Shown: positions 61,801-64,000 of the stretch, piece by piece
Layout of the letters: the number at the start of each line of letters is the position of its first letter
Position numbering within the stretch: the first letter of the stretch is position 1
NCBI RefSeq assembly: GCF_000002235.5
Contig: NW_022145551.1
Location: 2,049,501 to 2,113,500 of the forward strand
DNA: 64,000 nt
Reading direction: 5' to 3'
From: Strongylocentrotus purpuratus
Taxonomy: Eukaryota; Echinodermata; Echinoidea; Camarodonta; Strongylocentrotidae
Made by a program: the position numbers and the translations under genes
Notes under the pieces: generated by a model
What the model saw: only the letters and a program-made list of their open reading frames with translations
Database searches by the model: none
Told to the model about the DNA's origin: nothing

Positions 61801-63960
61801 AGGTTTAGTTGGAAAGAGATGGACAATGAATTATATTTCAAAATACAATAAATGCCGTAAACACTTCTAGGACTAACTCAAACCGTGACGGATCTGAAAT
61901 CTATTTTTGATAATTCATTTTCTTCTCGTATCTTCTGAAATGGGAATTTTGCATTTTGTGACACTCATCAAACCCTGAAAACAAATTCGTTGAGTATGGT
62001 TACTTCTCTCTAAAAGCATCCTTTATATTAAATACATATCAACTCCGAATAAAGAAACAGTTAAACGCCTTAGAAATATTGTATTTTTTCATCTTCCGTT
62101 TGATACAGATGAACCAGACTATGCAGTCGATCACACAGATTCGTAAGTAAAAGAATATTTTCATCAATAAATGTAATGCTCATTCTTCCAAAGATAAGGA
62201 GTAGGTGGAATTAGACATATGTTTATTATAACAATATACATACATAGATTACACTTTTTAAACTTTGATTTACAATCGTGACATAGATCCAAATCATAAC
62301 ACGAGGCATATATGATTACTTACGCACAACCCACCACTAGAAAGTTATAATTACCTGTAATCAACTCTTGTCAGTCGATTCTCGGTCTATAAATAATGGT
62401 GGTGTATCTAAAGACAAGGTTTCCTTTCGATATTTTACAAAGTAATGTACAAACCTTCCATCAACTAGTATTTAATTTATTTTTTATACTTTTTGCAAAT
62501 TGTTCAAATATAATGCGTAACAGATGGACATAATGACGAAAATAACCAAATTCGCAGCATTATAAATTTCGATATCCTAAAATATGATTTCCTGACGAAT
62601 ATTATGACTTTACTTTTCTGCAGGCAGGGGCGATTGCAGTATGTATCCAACATTCTTCTCGAGGCCCTGGCAGATGTAATCCCATCACCAAAGGACTTAA
62701 AGTCCCTTGGCTACCAGCTAGGCTTCTCTTATTCAGCGGTAGAGAAATACCTCAACCGCCCAGACTCGTCATTTGAATGTGTCTCAAGATCAGGCTGTGG
62801 TGAGATGCTACGTGACTGGAGACGGAAAGTTCGACCTAGTGAGCAGGTAGATGAACTTCATCTAGCATTACAGAATGCTGGGCTAGGCCACACAGCTGAG
62901 GTCATCCTACCTAAACGTAAGTACAATACTACACTATCTCCCCACTACAAAACTACTGTACAGTATACATTATTTCCTTGACGTGATACAGAGTTACAGG
63001 GAAAAATACCAAATTGTCGAACTCCCTTTTACTGAACCATAGACAAAGGCACTAAGAATTTTTTTCACTCGTATTATTCACCTTAACGATTTGGTATATG
63101 CTCGAACTATTTTTAATCCTGCTCCATTACTGGTAGGTACAGATTTAATACACAACGGAAGAGGCATAATAATCTGGACAACAAAATATTCCTATAAATC
63201 GTAAGTACCCAGCAAGGATGCAACCTGGGACATCTCATAATTATGATAGTCCAGAGTCATCAATCTTTCCACAATGCTTCCACATATACAAATAAATGTG
63301 AGCTTGAATTTAATCCTGTGGGCGGTTTTTGTTTTTGTAAGAACAGCAGCAAGGAAGGCTTTATAAATGTAAAGCTTCCTGTGAGAAATTTCAATTATTT
63401 AAACATATTTGTGGCTTAACCCCGTGCTGTGCCATGGGTAAGAAAGAAACTATGCCATGGACGAGTGATGGCCAGGTGGTAGAGTTGCTGCCCGGTAAGC
63501 AGTTCCAATATTTTTTCTGACTTGTTTTTCAATACAGATCGATCAATCGATCAAATATTTACTGGGTGTAAGCCCCAAATAATTATGTTTAAATAAAGGA
63601 AGGCTTTGTTTCGTTACCACCCACATTGATCGCCCATACTCTAATGATTGTATTGTATTTGTACCTTACTCTTTAGATGTTGTTGATGTTCTTTCCCCCT
63701 CACTATGTTCACCGTTTTTTTCAATTATATCACTCAATTAAAAGTACCTATTGTGGTTTCTTTCTTATTCATATTTTTTTTTCGGGTGAACCATCATTGA
63801 GTAGCACCGCTAACAAATTACAATTCTGGAAGTTCTTCATGTTTTTTTGCTTTCAACTATTAATTTTTCTTCTTCCCCATTTCTTTGTGAATTACCAGTG
63901 AGTAGCACTTCTAAGAGGCGCTTTGAACAAGCCAGACACACATTTGAGGCAAATAAGTAG
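26497..63960 (+). CDS. Giant ANK(~110)-ZU5-UPA-DD4-ZU5-UPA-DD protein, 22 coding exons
   Basis: Assembled by reading splice sites and phases: 26497-37476, 37801-37992, 42120-42277, 48668-48702, 49180-49521, 50315-50562, 51148-51276, 51869-52031, 52469-52505, 53353-53636, 54343-54358, 54772-55028, 55449-55553, 55731-56024, 56385-56633, 57320-57655, 58044-58261, 60568-60702, 61387-61540, 62109-62142, 62624-62916, 63899-63960. All phases match, the sum is 14,721 nt, and it ends in TAG: 4,906 residues. Order: about 110 ankyrin repeats (1-3,760), ZU5 (3,795-3,900), UPA (3,903-4,090), four death or death-like domains (4,105-4,490), ZU5 (4,505-4,605), UPA (4,609-4,788), death (4,790-4,870). There is no signal peptide or membrane segment, so it is probably cytosolic. 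The ANK-ZU5-UPA-death layout recalls ankyrins, while ZU5-UPA-death also occurs in UNC5 and PIDD. It is likely a scaffold or sensor in death-domain assembly; ligand and partners are unknown. It could be split or mis-joined as a gene model, but the phase agreement argues against that. Confidence 0.85.
29158..37200 (+). repeat. Higher-order tandem repeats inside the ankyrin exon
   Basis: The marker AATGAGGGTCA(T)(A/C)ATGACGG with downstream CTTGGT(G/A)TCACC occurs at 29161, 31339, 33121, 34903 and 36388. The spacings are 2,178, 1,782, 1,782 and 1,485 bp, exactly 22, 18, 18 and 15 units of 99 bp. Inside the blocks, a four-repeat unit (396 bp, marker AATGACGGCAGAA[C/A]TGCA) recurs at 29966, 30362 and 30758, and again at 32144 and 32540. 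Copies are nearly identical in nucleotide sequence, so the expansion by unequal exchange is recent. Confidence 0.95.
37477..37800 (+). other. Intron 1 of the giant gene
   Basis: 324 bp from GTAAAA to TTAAATCCAG. If it is retained, the ankyrin array ends 49 codons into the intron at TAA 37624-37626, giving a protein with ankyrin repeats only. Confidence 0.8.
37801..48702 (+). CDS. Exons 2-4: end of the ankyrin domain and linker
   Basis: Exon 2 (37801-37992, phase 0-0) encodes two more ankyrin-like repeats (DIHLAIQHGQTAIIEKLVSE, then PDGQTCLHEAIK). Exon 3 (42120-42277, 0-2) encodes a last one (VFFLLDNGAKLDVKDEMGNL, then PIQYAKD). Exon 4 (48668-48702) is a 35-nt microexon (LPSLEEIQSF) bridging to the ZU5 domain. 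Introns 2 and 3 are large (4.1 and 6.4 kb) and carry transposons. Confidence 0.85.
37993..39107. other. Intron 2, left part
   Basis: No coding frame, RNA gene or defined transposon was recognised here. The sequence is AT-rich, with a short GTGTGTG patch near 38200. Confidence 0.6.
39108..39865. mobile_element. 758-bp PIF/Harbinger-like MITE with TAA TSD in intron 2
   Basis: The termini TGCTAGGAGTCCACTGGGCC and its inverse continue through GCGCCAGTTGGTGCCAGTT, giving arms of about 40 bp. TAA flanks both ends (39105-39107 and 39866-39868). The interior is full of GGCGC(G/C)AA(A/C)TGG-like motifs in both orientations. It shares the 5'-TGCTA end, TAA target and motif-built GC-rich interior with the MITE at 24050, but not the same sequence. 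Confidence 0.85.
39866..42119. other. Intron 2, right part
   Basis: It holds a pyrimidine-rich stretch with (CT)n at 40397-40442 and broken TCTC/AACTG units to about 40830. A (TA)n run lies at about 40967-41003. There is no coding evidence. The minus-strand frame at 41431-41667 has no recognisable family. Confidence 0.6.
42871..48343. mobile_element. 5.4-kb foldback transposon with ~1-kb inverted arms, in intron 3
   Basis: The left arm 42899-44032 and right arm 47386-48343 are inverted copies with high identity along their whole length. The left arm is longer mainly because one subrepeat of about 160 bp (near 43590-43760) is doubled. Hairpins of the form GGC[A/G]GCCATTTT...AAAATGG[C/T][C/T]GCC occur at 42871, 43637 and 43801, and at 47592 in the right arm. 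The outermost hairpin is missing on the right, where a hAT remnant (48344-48600) abuts. The interior 44033-47385 carries a decayed minus-strand gene. No target duplication could be fixed, because the right end is damaged. Confidence 0.88.
44090..47362 (-). pseudogene. Decayed transposon gene: FEN/XPG-like nuclease with C-terminal Cys cluster
   Basis: Consecutive minus-strand segments read as one broken protein: 47362-46889, 46810-45998, 46044-45058, 45051-44611, 44524-44279 and 44300-44082. The breaks are a stop near 46889, a frame change near 46040, an in-frame TAG at 45060-45058, and further shifts after 44611. Recognisable parts are KAIARAIRGHLLVDAALNAL; RRSNRLWAGLS followed by MRSMKTSGGLTRGRG; and a nuclease-like part with GDADLLIVQKAVE, VLIGDNTDLLIL and HALLGCDTTSRVYGI. 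The last three resemble the acidic residues and helix-hairpin segment of FEN/XPG (PIN-like) nucleases (inference). The end, IPCNCQTDCSSLKC and IECSAACG, resembles tesmin/TSO1 CXC modules. I know similar conserved proteins from cnidarian and echinoderm genomes but cannot name the family. No DDE transposase was seen. Confidence 0.7.
48344..48600. mobile_element. hAT-like MITE remnant, right end only
   Basis: Poly-T, poly-G and AGGTCAGCCAT blocks occur in the same order as in the element at 20098, ending CCCTGTGTACGCGCCTG. The left end is missing and the remnant directly abuts the foldback transposon's right arm. It probably inserted there and removed that end. Confidence 0.6.
49180..49521 (+). 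CDS. Exon 5: first ZU5 domain
   Basis: Residues about 3,789-3,902, phase 1-1. IELEDHGVSMFIPAEAV, then CKITMTLL and GIRCDPPNMIFHQPVKISIP, follow the ZU5 pattern: a beta-strand core with G-x-x-x-x-IP near the start and a P-rich PVKI strand near the end. ZU5 packs against UPA and death domains in UNC5, PIDD and ankyrins. In PIDD a ZU5 self-cleaves at HFS; I see no HFS here, so autoproteolysis is not indicated. Confidence 0.85.
49640..49801 (+). repeat. tRNA-derived SINE, copy 4, with poly-T tail
   Basis: The head GGCTAAGTGGTAGAGCTTGG is followed by a B-box-like CAGGTTTGAGAC, then TTCTAATGCCCTTTAGTAAG, as in the other copies. It ends in a poly-T run at 49770-49801. It lies in intron 5 of the giant gene. 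Confidence 0.75.
50315..52505 (+). CDS. Exons 6-9: first UPA domain
   Basis: Exons 50315-50562 (phase 1-0), 51148-51276 (0-0), 51869-52031 (0-1) and 52469-52505 (1-2), residues about 3,902-4,094. Beta-rich segments such as CRVYKGHLELSIGHGADWWV, IEVHLHVHADV, SVPFSIISHSGDVTVERD and VITITLTQSGELGVSRSMAF occupy the position of the UPA domain (found in UNC5, PIDD and ankyrins) between ZU5 and death. The assignment rests mainly on position and on the match in exon structure to exons 17-20. Confidence 0.75.
53353..53636 (+). CDS. Exon 10: death domain 1
   Basis: Residues about 4,095-4,189, phase 2-1. VQKIAEELSIDDFYDLGVAL, GFQIQQLDALE and EMLITWKQRQ match the six-helix death-domain pattern, with the conserved helix-5 Trp in LITWKQR. 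KEVLLSLLKS fits helix 6. Confidence 0.88.
54343..55028 (+). CDS. Exons 11-12: microexon and death domain 2
   Basis: Exon 11 is only 16 nt (54343-54358; DTTPT), needed to restore phase between exons 10 and 12. Exon 12 (54772-55028, phase 2-1) reads YLLTLARQIKSKDFMEIGTK, LGFSRNKLENFK and MLCTWKASQ, a clear death-domain pattern including the helix-5 Trp. Its donor is AATACAG|GCAATT, a GC donor; no in-phase GT gives a better join to exon 13. Confidence 0.8.
55449..56633 (+). CDS. Exons 13-15: Ser/Thr/Glu-rich linker, death-like domains 3 and 4
   Basis: Exon 13 (55449-55553) is a low-complexity acidic linker (SEPIEPEDMEIITTSD). Exon 14 (55731-56024) is helical, with LPLAFSLGKALRVNDDLIVG and LIDSWWNGLKEVEQDDKFAK, a divergent death-like fold. 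Exon 15 (56385-56633) has EEISQAIGSKTDLVDLCDRL, TLKMLKEWVHHGGTRERLLE and VAQAFRFNDAAVKIAE, a better match to a death domain. All three are phase 1-1, so each could be skipped without breaking the frame. Confidence 0.75.
56634..57319. other. Intron 15
   Basis: Non-coding AT-rich sequence; no repeat, RNA gene or alternative exon was recognised. Confidence 0.6.
57320..57655 (+). CDS. Exon 16: second ZU5 domain
   Basis: Residues about 4,497-4,608, phase 1-1. It has the canonical ZU5 opening: ISHGIIDHKGGELTLDELGI, VVSIPEGALSKGM, then VVTLRV and a late NPATVVLPH strand. It is a better match to ZU5 than the exon 5 copy. An ATG at its second codon could allow an internal start, but nothing else points to one. 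Confidence 0.92.
58044..62142 (+). CDS. Exons 17-20: second UPA domain
   Basis: Exons 58044-58261 (phase 1-0), 60568-60702 (0-0), 61387-61540 (0-1) and 62109-62142 (1-2), residues about 4,609-4,788. Beta-rich segments include TRHLQVWALSSTDLQAVQL, TLRVYIIHPCRNV, FMFSIQSAPMDIRILFHDG and CGPMNFELQFSPEEKGKKNV. Exon sizes and phases parallel exons 6-9. The acceptor of exon 19 (CGAACGAAG|ATG) has a weak pyrimidine tract; phase agreement supports it. Confidence 0.75.
58698..59125. repeat. 71-bp tandem repeat array in intron 17
   Basis: TTTTGCTGCAGACTTGCCGC recurs at about 58771, 58842, 58913, 58984 and 59055, an exact 71-bp period with five units. Each unit contains GGAACAGTCTGCGGCAGATC, which is palindrome-prone. 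The many frames over it on both strands are products of the repeat. Confidence 0.92.
59636..60262. repeat. Palindrome-rich CTGCGGCAG repeat array with 217-bp duplication
   Basis: Units of GAAAGAGTATGCGGCA and GTCTGCGGCAGACCTGCCGC, then AGACTCTTCATCATACT, recur. A segment containing GATATGAATATTCATGACG is duplicated at 217 bp (59675 and 59892). GAAGAGTCTGC and GCAGACTCTTC form strong hairpins. The array shares its core with the 71-bp array about 500 bp upstream. Confidence 0.9.
62624..62916 (+). CDS. Exon 21: death domain 5
   Basis: Residues about 4,789-4,886, phase 2-1. LKSLGYQLGFSYSAVEKYLN and GEMLRDWRRKVRPSEQVDEL, then HLALQNAGLGHTAEVI, give a textbook death-domain pattern with the conserved helix-5 Trp-Arg. 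The donor is AAAC|GTAAGT. Confidence 0.92.
62917..63898. other. Intron 21
   Basis: AT-rich non-coding sequence. GGCCAGGTGGTAGAGTTGCTG near 63470 (split as GGCCAGGTGGTAGAG, TTGCTG) resembles the head of the tRNA-derived SINEs in this window, but the body is not present, so only a fragment is possible. Confidence 0.5.
63899..63960 (+). CDS. Exon 22: terminal exon of the giant gene
   Basis: The acceptor GTGAATTACCAG|TG joins the phase-1 donor of exon 21. The frame reads LSSTSKRRFEQARHTFEAN then Lys and TAG, a short basic tail. No AATAAA is visible in the last 40 bases of the window, so the 3' UTR continues outside. Confidence 0.82.
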
Positions 63961-64000
63961 ACAACGCTGGCATTGAATGTCTATCATCATCTCAAGACCA

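Overview
This is a 64-kb stretch of animal nuclear DNA. The genes are intron-rich with GT-AG introns, and the rest is dense in tRNA-derived SINEs, hAT-like and foldback transposons, microsatellites and long poly-G/poly-C runs. Very large ankyrin-repeat genes that end in death domains, together with this repeat content, suggest a marine deuterostome, most likely an echinoderm such as a sea urchin. The organism is inferred from gene and repeat types; no species-specific marker was read.

Layout. (1) 0.8-5.8 kb, minus strand: most of a TMEM216-like gene (ciliary transition zone). Its introns hold a LINE tail, a 7SL-like SINE fragment and a small hairpin insertion. (2) 10.5-13.4 kb, minus strand: a complete four-exon BORCS5 gene (BORC complex, lysosome positioning) with an intact N-myristoylation start. 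A SINE lies downstream of it and another in its last intron. (3) 13.8-25.4 kb: a transposon graveyard. About 1.6 kb of sequence is present three times in tandem, and later elements are nested in the copies. Comparing copies gives empty sites, and so clean target-site duplications, for several insertions. (4) 26.5-63.96 kb, plus strand: one giant gene that I could assemble from ATG to stop in 22 coding exons with every splice phase matching (14,721 nt, 4,906 residues).

The giant gene begins with a single 10.98-kb exon of about 110 tandem 33-residue ankyrin repeats. Two short ankyrin-type exons follow, then ZU5, UPA, four death or death-like domains, and a second ZU5-UPA-death module. The two ZU5-UPA-death modules have the same six-exon structure with identical intron phases, so one arose by duplication of the other. 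The ankyrin exon has its own higher-order repeats: blocks of 22, 18, 18 and 15 repeats, and smaller blocks of four.

Its introns hold three notable things: a PIF/Harbinger-like MITE, a tandem array of CTGCGGCAG-rich units, and a 5.4-kb foldback element with arms of about 1 kb. The foldback element carries a decayed gene for a protein with FEN/XPG-like nuclease motifs and a C-terminal Cys-rich (CXC-like) segment. That element and the death-domain giant are the two best candidates for little-described biology here. Functions are inferred by family: the giant protein is probably an intracellular scaffold or sensor in death-domain signalling.
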